Below are positions 24,199 to 34,123 of a stretch of 36,710 nt of DNA, one piece after another (position 1 is the stretch's first letter; each line of letters starts with the position of its first letter). Source of the stretch: an uncultured Succinivibrio sp. (lineage in GTDB: Bacteria; Pseudomonadota; Gammaproteobacteria; Enterobacterales; Succinivibrionaceae); the NCBI GenBank assembly GCA_900770725.1, contig CAAGLL010000062.1:1-36710 (forward strand). The letters are read 5' to 3'. Made by a program: the position numbers and the translations under genes. The notes under the pieces were generated by a model, which was not told where the DNA came from, did no database searches, and worked only from the letters and a program-made list of their open reading frames with translations.

Positions 24199-27100
24199 AT
24201 GCCGGAACTCCGCCTTCAGATCATCAATTCAAACGACATCTCGGTGCTGGCTGCAGCCTGCGCCACGATCATGCGCTCAAGCCCGCTCAAGTCGCCGCTT
24301 GGCAAGGAGAAGATCCTGATCCTCAACTCCGGCATGAAGAACTACCTGAGTCAGTACATCGCCTCGGCCAACGGGATCGCAGCCGGCGCCGACTACATGC
24401 AGCTGTGGGAGTTCATCTGGCAGGCCTACAAGGACGTCTGCGGAAGCACGGTGAGGGACAACCCCTTCGACCGCGATGCCGTGACCTGGTCGCTGATGGC
24501 GATGGCCGGAAGCTGGGGCGGGAGGGCGATCACCCGGCCCCTGGCGCGCTACATCGACGTGCCCAAGGCCGACGAGCCCGATCTCAGGCTCTACGAGCTG
24601 TGCTCGAAGATCGCCGACACCTTCGACCAGTACCAGATGTACCGCCCCGAGTGGATCCTGAAGTGGGACGAGCTCGACGAGGGCGACTTTGCCAAGTGGG
24701 AGCAGTTCAAGGAGGGCAGGAGCCATGACGAGGGCAGGGTGGGCCAGGCGCTGCGCGCCATGGTCCCGCGCCGCCTGAGGCCGAAGGACGGCTCAATCCC
24801 CAAGCAGGTGCTCTCCAACGACTGGCAGCCCTACCTCTGGTCATGCCTGCGCCCGAACATGCACGACTATTCCGGCAAGGAAGCTGGCGGGGATGACGCC
24901 TCGCGCTTCTTCGACCGCCCGCAGGTGATCAGGGCCTTCATCGACAAGCTCATGAACCACGCTGACGAGGCCGCAAGGGTGCTGCCTGAGCGGATCTTCG
25001 TGGCGGGGGTGAGCTCGCTGCCAGGCCAGGTCATCGATCTGCTCGCCGCGCTGGGCTTGTGCACCGAGGTCTACGTGCTCTTCTTAAATCCCTGCCGCGA
25101 CTACTGGGGCGATCTCAGGTGCGGCCGCAGCCCGAGGCTTTATGGATCGCAGGAGCTGCGCAACCGGATCTTGAAGGCCGATCCAGCGCTCAATGGCCGG
25201 GGCCTTGCCGAGGCCTCGCAGGATGATCCTCCTTTCACGCAGGGGACGGGGGATGACAGCGAGGACGAGGTGACGGACGGCTTCTCGCCGCTGCTCTCAG
25301 CCTCCGGGCGCGAGGCGCGCGACATGCTCTCAGCGCTCTGCTCGCTCCCCGAGGATCGGCTGTCCAACATGTGCAATGTCTTCGCCGATCCCGAAGGGCC
25401 CGATGCGCTAAGCCAGGTCAAGGCCGGCATGTACTCGCTGGACGCCTCGCGCCGCCCGGGATCCGAAGGGAAGGCCAAGGCTCCCCTGAAGGAGGGGGAC
25501 AGCTCGCTGGTCTTCGTGTCATGCCACACCCGCAGGCGCGAGGTCGAGGAGCTGCGCGATCTCATGCTCGAGAAGTTCGCCCGCGCCAAGGCGCAGGGGG
25601 AGAGGCTCGATCCTGGCGACATGCTGGTGATGACCCCGGCCATCGAGGAGTACGCCCCGGACATCGAGGCGGTGTTCGGCAGCGTCGATGAGGACGATCC
25701 CTCGCGCATCCCCTACTCGATCTCAGACCGCCAGGTGACCAGGCAGGATCCGGCCGCCGACGCCGTGCTGAGGATCATGGGGGCAGGCGAGGAGCCGGTG
25801 ACGGTGGGCTTCGTGCTCTCCCTGCTCGCCGTGCCTGAGATCGCCAAGACCTTCGGCTTTGCCGACGAGGACCTCGACGTGATCTCCAAGTGGTGCATCG
25901 GCACGGGGATCCACTGGGGCCTCGATGATGGTGAGGTGCGCGAGGATCTTGCAGACGCCATCCAGGAGGAAGGCGGGCAGGCGCCGCATCTGCCGTGGAC
26001 CTTCGACGGCGGGATCTCGCGCCTGCTCGAGGGCTTCATGCAGGGCCGCGGCGAAAGCCGCGGCAACTACACCGAGGTTGAAGGATCGGACGCCGTGATT
26101 GCAGGCAAGTTCTGGCACTTCGTGAAGTGCTTGAAGGAGGTGCGCGCAGTGTTCGAGGATCTCGGGGAGCAGGGCAGCGGCATGTTCTCGGAGGATCCGG
26201 CACAGGGGCGCGAAGGCGAGCGGCCCATGCGCTTTGAGAGGCTCCAGCAGATCCTGCTCGACCGCTTCATCGGCAGCAGCCCCGACGAGGGCCGCAAGTT
26301 CAAGGACGTGCTCTGGGGCCTCTCGCGGGTGCCGGGCATGCTCAAGAACGCCCCGCAGGTGAGCCTGAGGGTGCTGCGCGCGATGCTCTCGGACTCGCTT
26401 GAGCACAAGGTGGACGAGGGCAGGTTCCTCGCCGGCAAGGTCAACTTCTGCTCGATGCTCCCGATGCGCGCCGTGCCCTTCAAGCACATCTTCATACTAG
26501 GGCTCAACGACGGCGATTTCCCGCGCGCCGAACGCGCCCCGGGCTTCAACCTGCTCGCCCTGCCGCAGTTCTTCAGGCGCGGCGACCGCTCGCGCCCCTC
26601 GGACGACCGCTACCTCTTCCTCGAGGCGATCCTCTCGGCGCGCGAGAGCCTCACCCTCTCATACATCGGCCAGAACCCCAGCGACGGCAGCGCGGTGGAG
26701 CCCTCGCCGGTGATCACCGAGCTGCGCGAGTGGCTGGACGACAACCTCGAGGCGCAGGGCGGGGCGAGGCCCTCGGAGGTCCTCACAATCAAGTCGAGGC
26801 TCAACGCCTACGATCCTGAAAATTACGACAAGCAGGCGAGGGCGGCGCAGGGCGTCCCGCGCCTGCCCTCGTTCGACCAGCGCAGCTACGTGGACAAGGA
26901 TGGCGCAGCAGCCTCGGACGGCAAGGCACCCGGGCTTGCGCAAAGCTATGGCCAGGCGCTCCCTGCAAGCCTGTCCGTCACGCCCGAGGATCTCGCCACC
27001 TTCCTCAGGAGCCCCTGCCGCGGCTTCCTCAAGCACGCCGGCGTCAGCGCCATCCGCGACGAGGACGAGCCCGAGGATGCCGAGCTCTTCGACTTCGACC

Positions 27101-27927
27101 GTCTTCAAGGCGGCAGCCTCAAGGGCGAGATCCTCTGGCTTGGCGAGAGCGAGGCCAAGGCTGAGCTGGACGGGCGCGAGGCCTCGGGGCTCTGCCCGGG
27201 CGGCGCGTTCTGGAAGCGGCAGAAGCAGCAGATCCTCGACTTCCACGATGAGGTGCGCAAGGCGCTTGAAAGCGCCGCCCCGGGCGTCGACTTTGCAAAC
27301 GCAGAGGAGAGGCTCTTTGACAGCGCCTCAGGCGGGGCCATCAGCTTCACCGCGCAGGACCTCAGGCTTGAGGGCGAGGAGGCCGCCGCGTTTGCAGGCG
27401 CCGCAGCCTCGCTTGCAGGAAGCGCCAGACAGTATGACGCAAAGATAAACCCGTACTCAGGCGAGCTTCCCATCATCAAGGCCATGTGCGCGGGGATCGC
27501 CCAGGCGCTGGCCTTCGATGACGGGGAGCACGCGCTGTGGGTAGGGGGGAGCGGCTCGGAGATCGTCCGCTTCAAGCCCTTCACCCGCATCGAGGCGCGC
27601 ACGGCGCTGCGCGACTGCCTCAGGTACTACCTCATGGGGCTTATGCGGCCGCTGCCGGTATGGCCGGATCTCTTCAAGGGCGCGGGCCGCTACGACCTGG
27701 GCGTGTTCCTCGGGACGATCAGTGCTTCCAAGTCCTCCAAAAAGCAGGAGAGCTACGAGGCCCCGGGCTTCGCGTTCGACCAGGATGCGGCCTTCCTGTT
27801 CCAGGACAGCGCCGTGTGCAACGCCAGGAAGGACGGCCCCGAGGGGCCGGGCTTCCCGCTGCTCAAGGCCTTTTATGAAGACGTCGTCTACAAGCATGCC
27901 ATCGCGCACCTGGAGGAGCAGAAATGA
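24199..27927 (+). CDS. recC: Exodeoxyribonuclease V subunit RecC
   Basis: RecC is the subunit of RecBCD that splits the DNA strands and scans for Chi. The 1242-residue protein has a dead helicase-like N-terminal part and a nuclease-like C-terminal part. Recognisable segments are ILNSGMKNYLSQYIA, TFDQYQMYRPEWILKW, FVAGVSSLPGQVIDLLAALG, LGLNDGDFPRAERAPGFNLL and RSRPSDDRYLFLEAILSARE, all typical of RecC. I choose ATG 24199; a GTG at 24190 is an equal-frame alternative. It is longer than E. coli RecC (about 1122 aa). A weak promoter may lie at 24121-24148 (TAAAATATAAG). Its stop overlaps recB by 4 bases. The usual enterobacterial ptrA gene is absent between them. Confidence 0.93.
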   Translation: MPELRLQIINSNDISVLAAACATIMRSSPLKSPLGKEKILILNSGMKNYLSQYIASANGIAAGADYMQLWEFIWQAYKDVCGSTVRDNPFDRDAVTWSLMAMAGSWGGRAITRPLARYIDVPKADEPDLRLYELCSKIADTFDQYQMYRPEWILKWDELDEGDFAKWEQFKEGRSHDEGRVGQALRAMVPRRLRPKDGSIPKQVLSNDWQPYLWSCLRPNMHDYSGKEAGGDDASRFFDRPQVIRAFIDKLMNHADEAARVLPERIFVAGVSSLPGQVIDLLAALGLCTEVYVLFLNPCRDYWGDLRCGRSPRLYGSQELRNRILKADPALNGRGLAEASQDDPPFTQGTGDDSEDEVTDGFSPLLSASGREARDMLSALCSLPEDRLSNMCNVFADPEGPDALSQVKAGMYSLDASRRPGSEGKAKAPLKEGDSSLVFVSCHTRRREVEELRDLMLEKFARAKAQGERLDPGDMLVMTPAIEEYAPDIEAVFGSVDEDDPSRIPYSISDRQVTRQDPAADAVLRIMGAGEEPVTVGFVLSLLAVPEIAKTFGFADEDLDVISKWCIGTGIHWGLDDGEVREDLADAIQEEGGQAPHLPWTFDGGISRLLEGFMQGRGESRGNYTEVEGSDAVIAGKFWHFVKCLKEVRAVFEDLGEQGSGMFSEDPAQGREGERPMRFERLQQILLDRFIGSSPDEGRKFKDVLWGLSRVPGMLKNAPQVSLRVLRAMLSDSLEHKVDEGRFLAGKVNFCSMLPMRAVPFKHIFILGLNDGDFPRAERAPGFNLLALPQFFRRGDRSRPSDDRYLFLEAILSARESLTLSYIGQNPSDGSAVEPSPVITELREWLDDNLEAQGGARPSEVLTIKSRLNAYDPENYDKQARAAQGVPRLPSFDQRSYVDKDGAAASDGKAPGLAQSYGQALPASLSVTPEDLATFLRSPCRGFLKHAGVSAIRDEDEPEDAELFDFDRLQGGSLKGEILWLGESEAKAELDGREASGLCPGGAFWKRQKQQILDFHDEVRKALESAAPGVDFANAEERLFDSASGGAISFTAQDLRLEGEEAAAFAGAAASLAGSARQYDAKINPYSGELPIIKAMCAGIAQALAFDDGEHALWVGGSGSEIVRFKPFTRIEARTALRDCLRYYLMGLMRPLPVWPDLFKGAGRYDLGVFLGTISASKSSKKQESYEAPGFAFDQDAAFLFQDSAVCNARKDGPEGPGFPLLKAFYEDVVYKHAIAHLEEQK

Positions 27928-30900
27928 CCGCAACCACAGAACAAAAGCTCGACGCGCTCACGCTGCCCCTTGGCAGATCCTCGATGATCAGGGCCTCGGC
28001 AGGCACCGGCAAGACCTACACCATCACCATCCTCGCAGTAAGGCTGCTCCTAGGCGACTTCACCGGCAAGTGCGGGATGGAAAACCCCTTTGAGCCCAAT
28101 GAGCTTGCCGCAGTCAGGGCCGACCAGCTGCTCATCGTCACCTTCACCAACGCGGCGGCAGCCGAGCTGCGAGCCCGCGTCCGCGCCCGCGTGCACGAGG
28201 CGCGGCTGTGCTTCGGGCAGGCCGCCGCAGGGCAGGCGCCGCAAGGCGATAAAGGCGACACGCTCCTGTGCCTGGTGGACAGGCTCTTGTCAGGCCACCC
28301 CTCTGAGGATGCGCGCCAGTCCGCCGCGCGCAAGTGCGAGAAGATCCTCGATCAGGCCGAGCACGAGCTCGACGATGCTGCCATCTGCACCATCCACTCC
28401 TTCTGCGACCGCGCCCTCACCAAGGTCTTCGCGTTCGAGTCGGGCGAGCCTTTTGAAAACGAGCTGACCGCCGACATCTCATCCCAGCAGGACGAGGCCA
28501 TCGACGAGGTCTGGCGCTCGCTCTTCTACTCAGGAGAGGGCGCAGGGGATCTCCTCGCCCTGCTCTCGGGCGGGGATGGCGAGAAGAGCCTGCGCAAGGC
28601 CCTCAAGAGCCGGATCTCCCAGGTCGAGGGGGTGAGGGCCTCGGAGGCAAGCCGCAGGCCCCAGGCCTCAGGCGGCACCCGCAGCCAGGGACCTGACGAG
28701 ATGTTCCGAGGCTGCAGGATCTCGGGCAAGGCCTTCTGGGAGGCTGCAGCGCCGCTCAAGGGCGCTCATGCCCCGCTGCGCGGCAAGATCCGCAAGGCGC
28801 TCTTCGAGATGGCGGAAAAAGCCGTGCAGGAGCAGGCTTCGGCAAGCTTTGCGATCCGCGACAAGGCGACGCAAGTCTGCGATCTCTGCGCCGACAACCC
28901 TGATCTAATGGGGACGAGCGACTCGCGCCATTCGGCATTCAAGAGCGACACCTGGAAGGGCCTCGGCGCGATCCTCGCAGCAGGCCCCGACGCGGTGGGC
29001 CGGGACTTAGGCGCAGGCGCCGGCGTCGGCAGGCTCAAGACCGATCCTGACAGCGCGCTCCAGAGAAAATTCCAGGAGGATCAGTGCGCCCAAGATGTCC
29101 TCGTCGCGGCAGAGGCCCTCAAGAATCTCTGCGCTGGCGCCTCAGGCAGGATCGGGGCGCTGCGCGAGGCGGCGCTCACGCTCGCCGCCTTCATGGTCGT
29201 CGAGCGGCGCGAGGAGATCTGCAAGCGCGACCACGTGCTATCGTTCGACGGCCTGATCACGAGCCTCGACGAGGCCCTCTACGACAAGGCCCACGGCTTT
29301 GAACTGGCGCGCACGCTCAGGGGCAAGTACCCCGTAGCGATGATCGACGAGTCGCAGGACACCGATCCGGTGCAGTACTCGATCTTCAAGCGGATCTACC
29401 TCACGGATGACGCGGTGGAGGATCGCGCCCGCTGCCTCTTCATCGGCGACCCCAAGCAGTCCATATACGCCTTCCGCAACGCCGACATCCACTCCTACAG
29501 CCTCGCAGGCGAGGCCATCTGCGAGCTCTTCGACGGCGGGGATCCTGCAAGGGCCGAGGCGAATGTCCTGAAGCTCCCGGTCAACTACCGCTCCTGCGAG
29601 GCCGTGGTCGAGAGCGTCAACGACATCTTCGGGGGATTCAGTCCCGCCGACCCTGCCGCCGCCACCTGGCCCTTCTCCGAGGGCGGGGCTTCCAGCAGCG
29701 GGGCCATCCCATTTGAGAGGAGCGGGTTCAAGAAAGAAGGCAAGCTCTCGCTGAAGCTCGGCGGCAAGGCCGCCGGCTGCATCGTCACCCGCGTTGGAAA
29801 CGAGGTGAGTGGCAATGGCACCAGCACCGCCTTCGTCGCCGCGGCCGCCGCCGCCGATGTCGCCGCATGCCTTAAGGATGGAGTGCTCGTGGCGGACGGG
29901 GCTGAGCGCAAGGTGCGGCCATCTGACATCACCATCATCGTCTCCAAGGCATCCCAGAACCAGGTGATCGCAGCAGAGCTGCGCAAGCGGGGGATCCAGA
30001 GCGTCTACTTCTCGGACCGCAGCTCGGTGCTCGCCGATGATCCTGAGATCTACGGAGGCGATCTGCGCGTCTCGCAGGCAGCCTCCGACGTGCTCGTGCT
30101 CATGGACGCCATGGCCGACTACCAGGTCCAAGGCAAGGTCAAGCGCCTGATGGGCACCCGCCTCGCGGGACTCGGCGCCAGCGGCTTTGCGCGCATCTGC
30201 GCCATGCGCTCGGATGGCGAGGAGCTTGAGGAGGAGACCGCGCAGCTGCGCGACGGCAGGAACCAGTGGGAGGAGTATGGCTTCCTGAGCGCCTTCTCCA
30301 CCTGGTGCTACAAGCATGGAACCATCGGCAGGATCGAAGGCGGCGACGGAGGCGAGCGCTTCATCACCGACTGCTTCCACATCGCCGAGCTCGTGCAATT
30401 AAAGCGCCACGAGATCCCGGGGATCAGGGCGCAGGAAAAGTGGCTGCGCTCGCACTGCGCCGAGATCACCCCGGACAGCCCGCGGAAGCGCCTTGAGTCT
30501 GAGAACGAGCAGGTCAAGGTCTACACCATGCACATGTCAAAGGGGCTCGAGTTCCCGGTGGTCTTCCTGCCCTTCATCTGGTGCGGCCAGGAGGATTATG
30601 CAAAGAAAGGTGAGCCGGTGCGCTACTACGATCAGATCTGCAGCGGCTACAGGCTCGACCTCGACGGCTCCGAAGACTCTGTCAAAGAGGAGCAAAAAGG
30701 CGAGAAAGAGGAGGCCTGCCGCAGGCTCTACGTGGCGCTGACCCGCGCCAGCGCGGCGAACTTCATCTACATCGGCAACGAGGGCTTCAGCCTGACGAGG
30801 ACCAGCCCGCTTGCGTTGATGCTCTCGCGCTGGGGCAAGGCGTTCGGCTACGCGACAGAGTCAGGCAAAGAGAAGGGCAAGGTGGCGGCGGACAATGCCT

Positions 30901-32021
30901 TCGATCATCTCGTGAAAGGAGCGGGCGCGGACAATCCGCGCTATGAGTTCCGCAAGGTGCTATCCCCAGGCAAGGACGATCCGGTGTCGAGGATCGAGGC
31001 GCCGAAGGCTGCAAGGGCGTCTGACACCGCATTCGAGGTCGCCTCGGACGGCATGGTCGGAAAGGGCTTCTCCATAAGCTCCTACACCGCGGTGACGCGC
31101 GGGCTGCACGATCGCGAGTTCGAGGAGGGCGACACCAGGCCTGACAAGTCCAAGGCCGCCACGCGCGGCCAGGGCCCCAGCCGCTTCAACTTCCCGCGCG
31201 GCACCGATGCGGGCACCTTCCTGCACGAGGCCTTGGAGAAATTCCCGTTCGACCGCCCCGCAGGCGGCAGCGAGTTCAACCGCTTCATCATCTCGCAGGC
31301 TTTGAAGGCCAGGACGAACGGCCTTTCCGCCAAGTGGGCTGAGCAGAGCGCCCCGGAGGGGCGCGGCGCGGGAGGCGATCTCGGGCAGGACATCGTCCCT
31401 CCCCTCTCAGACTGGTTCCAGGAGCTCACAAGCGCGCCGATCCTCGACACAGATAACGGGACCTTGAGCTTGGGCGGCCTCAGGCGCGGGTGCTGGATCC
31501 CCGAGATGGAGTACCTCATTCCGGCCAAGGGGGAGGTTGACACGCTCAGGATCAACGAGCTGTGCCTTGAGAGCGCCAAGGGGATCCCCGGGCTCAAGGT
31601 CCCGCGCCTGGTGCTCGATCAGAGGACGCTGCACGGCTACGTCACCGGATCGCTCGACCTCGTGATGCGCCTGCCCGGGGCTTCACCTGACAAGGATCTC
31701 TACTTCGTCGCGGACTACAAGTCGAACTACCTGGGGCCGGACGAGAGCTTCTACAGGAGCGATGCGGTGCGCGACAACGTGTTCGATCCGCACAACCGCT
31801 ACGACGTGCAGTACCTCTTCTACACGCTGGCGCTGCACCGCTTCCTAAAGTCGCGCTTAGGCGGCGCGTACAGCTACGAGCGCAACTTCGGGGGCGTGCT
31901 CTACCTCTACCTGAGGGGGCTGGGCGCGGGGAGCGAGAAGGGAAACGGCGTGTTTTTCACCAAGCCAGACTTTCGCATCGTGCAGGAGCTTGACGCCATG
32001 TTCAAGGGGGAGAAGGAATGA
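27924..32021 (+). CDS. recB: Exodeoxyribonuclease V subunit RecB (helicase-nuclease)
   Basis: RecB is the 3'-5' helicase and the only nuclease of RecBCD, acting on double-strand ends and loading RecA. The 1365-residue protein has UvrD-type motifs in order: ASAGTGKT (24-31), AICTIHSFCDRAL, MIDESQDTDPVQYSIF, GDPKQSIYAFRNAD, LPVNYRS, VYTMHMSKGLEFPVVFLPF and RRLYVALTRAS. The C-terminal nuclease domain shows GTDAGTFLHEALEKFPFD, SLDLVMRL, and the catalytic YFVADYKSNYL near residue 1263. All catalytic motifs look intact. It is longer than the 1180-residue E. coli protein. It overlaps recC and recD by ATGA, so the three subunits are translationally coupled. Confidence 0.96.
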   Translation: MTATTEQKLDALTLPLGRSSMIRASAGTGKTYTITILAVRLLLGDFTGKCGMENPFEPNELAAVRADQLLIVTFTNAAAAELRARVRARVHEARLCFGQAAAGQAPQGDKGDTLLCLVDRLLSGHPSEDARQSAARKCEKILDQAEHELDDAAICTIHSFCDRALTKVFAFESGEPFENELTADISSQQDEAIDEVWRSLFYSGEGAGDLLALLSGGDGEKSLRKALKSRISQVEGVRASEASRRPQASGGTRSQGPDEMFRGCRISGKAFWEAAAPLKGAHAPLRGKIRKALFEMAEKAVQEQASASFAIRDKATQVCDLCADNPDLMGTSDSRHSAFKSDTWKGLGAILAAGPDAVGRDLGAGAGVGRLKTDPDSALQRKFQEDQCAQDVLVAAEALKNLCAGASGRIGALREAALTLAAFMVVERREEICKRDHVLSFDGLITSLDEALYDKAHGFELARTLRGKYPVAMIDESQDTDPVQYSIFKRIYLTDDAVEDRARCLFIGDPKQSIYAFRNADIHSYSLAGEAICELFDGGDPARAEANVLKLPVNYRSCEAVVESVNDIFGGFSPADPAAATWPFSEGGASSSGAIPFERSGFKKEGKLSLKLGGKAAGCIVTRVGNEVSGNGTSTAFVAAAAAADVAACLKDGVLVADGAERKVRPSDITIIVSKASQNQVIAAELRKRGIQSVYFSDRSSVLADDPEIYGGDLRVSQAASDVLVLMDAMADYQVQGKVKRLMGTRLAGLGASGFARICAMRSDGEELEEETAQLRDGRNQWEEYGFLSAFSTWCYKHGTIGRIEGGDGGERFITDCFHIAELVQLKRHEIPGIRAQEKWLRSHCAEITPDSPRKRLESENEQVKVYTMHMSKGLEFPVVFLPFIWCGQEDYAKKGEPVRYYDQICSGYRLDLDGSEDSVKEEQKGEKEEACRRLYVALTRASAANFIYIGNEGFSLTRTSPLALMLSRWGKAFGYATESGKEKGKVAADNAFDHLVKGAGADNPRYEFRKVLSPGKDDPVSRIEAPKAARASDTAFEVASDGMVGKGFSISSYTAVTRGLHDREFEEGDTRPDKSKAATRGQGPSRFNFPRGTDAGTFLHEALEKFPFDRPAGGSEFNRFIISQALKARTNGLSAKWAEQSAPEGRGAGGDLGQDIVPPLSDWFQELTSAPILDTDNGTLSLGGLRRGCWIPEMEYLIPAKGEVDTLRINELCLESAKGIPGLKVPRLVLDQRTLHGYVTGSLDLVMRLPGASPDKDLYFVADYKSNYLGPDESFYRSDAVRDNVFDPHNRYDVQYLFYTLALHRFLKSRLGGAYSYERNFGGVLYLYLRGLGAGSEKGNGVFFTKPDFRIVQELDAMFKGEKE

Positions 32022-34003
32022 ACGGCATGCCAACGAATGCAGACAGGGATCTGCCGCTCATCGGAGCGGCGCTGTGCTCGGAACTTTCAAGGCGCTACGG
32101 CGCGGGCAGGGAGCTCATGCTCCTCGTGATGCTGCTGTGCCTCAAGCTCGAGGACGGCGGCGTGTGCCTGAACCTGTCGGACGAGCGTGCGCGCAAGGAC
32201 GCGGCCCGGGTGCTTGAAGATCGCCTGGACGGCGCTGCAGGGCCCGGGTGCCGCGAGTTCTTAAGCGTGCTCGGCCTCGATCCGGACGCTTCTGCCAAGG
32301 AGGCGCTTGAAGGCGTGTTCGGCGAAGGCTTCACCTTCCTCTCGCAGGAGGACTTCCAGTTCTCTCCGATCGCAGGGGGCGCCGCAGGCGGCCCTGATGA
32401 GTCCACCCCCTTGGTGTGGGACCTGGGCAGGCTCTACTTCAGGCGCTACTTCAACTATGAGCGAGCCATCGCGGACTACATAGGATCCCGTCCTGAGCTT
32501 GGCGTCACGGACAGCACCCGCGCCAAGGCGGTGCTCGATGCGCTCTTCCCTGAGGACGGGGATCAGAAGAGCGCGGCGGCGCTTGCGCTCGCCTCGCCCT
32601 TCACTGTGATCTCAGGGGGCCCGGGAACCGGCAAGACCACCACGGTTACGAGGATCCTGATGGCCAAGCTCGCGCTCTGCAACAAGGAGAACCCGCGCGT
32701 GATGCTCGCAGCTCCCACCGGCAAGGCTGCGGCGCGGCTTAGCGAGTCGATCGCAAATGCCTTTGCCAAGGCAGGCGACGTCGGAGCGTTCAATGAGTTC
32801 GAGGACAACTTTGCTGGAGGGCGGGATCTCATGGCGCTCATTCCCAAGCGCGCCTCCACGGTCCACAGCCTCATCGGCGTCAGGCCGCACTCGGACTCCT
32901 GCAGGAATGACGAGGGCAACAAGCTCGCCTGCGACATCCTGGTCGTGGACGAGGTCTCGATGGTCGACCTGCCGCTTTTTGCCAAGCTCTGCGCGGCGCT
33001 GCCTGGCAGCTGCGACCTCGTGCTCCTAGGCGATCGCGATCAGCTCTGCTCGGTCGAGGCCGGCGCGGTGCTGGCCGATCTCTGCGCAGGAGGCGGCTTT
33101 GCAACAGGCGCGAAGGCGGCCGCCTCGCTGCTGGGAGTCGACGAGAAGTCGATCGCCGGGGCCTTCCCCGCGCCCCACGTGGCGCTGTTGCGCAAGAGCT
33201 ACCGGTTCGGGGAGTCAAGCGGGATCGGCATGCTGGCGCGCACGGTCAACGACCGCGGGATCACCAAGGAGCAGCAGATGCTCAAGGCGCTTGAGTCCTG
33301 CCTGCCGTCGAAGGACGGGGAGTGCGCCATCCGAAGCGGCGAGGGGGCGGAGGAGTCGCTCATCGAGCAGGCGCTCGGGGATCAGGGCTACGGGGAGTTC
33401 TTCAAGCTCATGCAAAAGCTCAAGGAGCGCGAGATCACGAATGACGACGCGGACGAAGTGGCAGAGGCTTTGGCGCTTATGAACAAGTTCCGCGTGCTCT
33501 GCTCGAACCGCCGCGGCGCCATGGGCACCGAGGACGTCAACAGCAGGATCGTCCGCGCGGCGCGGCTGAGGTTCGGCCTGCCTTATTCGGACTGGTTCCC
33601 AGGCAGGATAGTCATGGTCACCCGCAACAACCCCTCTGCAGGCGTGGCCAACGGAGACGTCGGCTTCTGCGCCCGCGGCAGGGGCGGCGCACCCAGGGTG
33701 TGGTTCCAAGGCGGCGACGGGGTGCGCAGCGTCAACCCGGTCTTCCTCTCAGACAGCGAGGACGGCTTTGCGCTCACGGTGCACAAGTCCCAGGGATCGG
33801 AGTACGACAATGTGGCGCTCTGCCTAAGCCCCAGGGACAACGAGGTGCTCACGCGCGAGCTTGCCTACACCGGGATCACGAGGGCCAGGAAGAAGATCAC
33901 GATCTACGCCGACTCCGCTCTGCTCGCTTCCTGCTGCGTGCGCTCGACCTTGCGCGACAGCGCGCTCCGGGAGCGCCTCTGCAGGGGCGGGATGGCGGGC
34001 TGA
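32018..34003 (+). CDS. recD: Exodeoxyribonuclease V subunit RecD (helicase)
   Basis: RecD is the 5'-3' helicase of RecBCD and needed for full nuclease activity. The 661-residue protein has an N-terminal RecB-contact region (about 1-180), then the SF1B core: VISGGPGTGKTTTVTRIL (near 200), MLAAPTGKAAARL, LVVDEVSMVDLPL, LLGDRDQLCSVEAGAVLADL, VMVTRNNPSAGVANGDVG, ALTVHKSQGSEYDNVAL and ELAYTGITRARKKI. It begins in the recB stop (ATGA) and has no further gene in the operon. It is somewhat longer than the 608-residue E. coli protein. Only a weak dyad (CATGCC-N3-GGCATG, 34004-34018) follows the stop. Confidence 0.95.
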   Translation: MNGMPTNADRDLPLIGAALCSELSRRYGAGRELMLLVMLLCLKLEDGGVCLNLSDERARKDAARVLEDRLDGAAGPGCREFLSVLGLDPDASAKEALEGVFGEGFTFLSQEDFQFSPIAGGAAGGPDESTPLVWDLGRLYFRRYFNYERAIADYIGSRPELGVTDSTRAKAVLDALFPEDGDQKSAAALALASPFTVISGGPGTGKTTTVTRILMAKLALCNKENPRVMLAAPTGKAAARLSESIANAFAKAGDVGAFNEFEDNFAGGRDLMALIPKRASTVHSLIGVRPHSDSCRNDEGNKLACDILVVDEVSMVDLPLFAKLCAALPGSCDLVLLGDRDQLCSVEAGAVLADLCAGGGFATGAKAAASLLGVDEKSIAGAFPAPHVALLRKSYRFGESSGIGMLARTVNDRGITKEQQMLKALESCLPSKDGECAIRSGEGAEESLIEQALGDQGYGEFFKLMQKLKEREITNDDADEVAEALALMNKFRVLCSNRRGAMGTEDVNSRIVRAARLRFGLPYSDWFPGRIVMVTRNNPSAGVANGDVGFCARGRGGAPRVWFQGGDGVRSVNPVFLSDSEDGFALTVHKSQGSEYDNVALCLSPRDNEVLTRELAYTGITRARKKITIYADSALLASCCVRSTLRDSALRERLCRGGMAG

Positions 34004-34123
34004 CATGCCAGGGGCATGCCGCGAATTCAAAGCCGATGGCGCAACGCCCCTGATTGATGTTAGAGTTTTCCCCATCATCAAGCTTCGCTTGGCGCCGCGA
34101 AGAGATCGCGGCGGGGAGGAATA

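Noticed and set aside
29238..30398. A 386-codon minus-strand frame opposite recB
   Set aside because: No start signal and no recognisable domain; recB helicase motifs cover the same bases.
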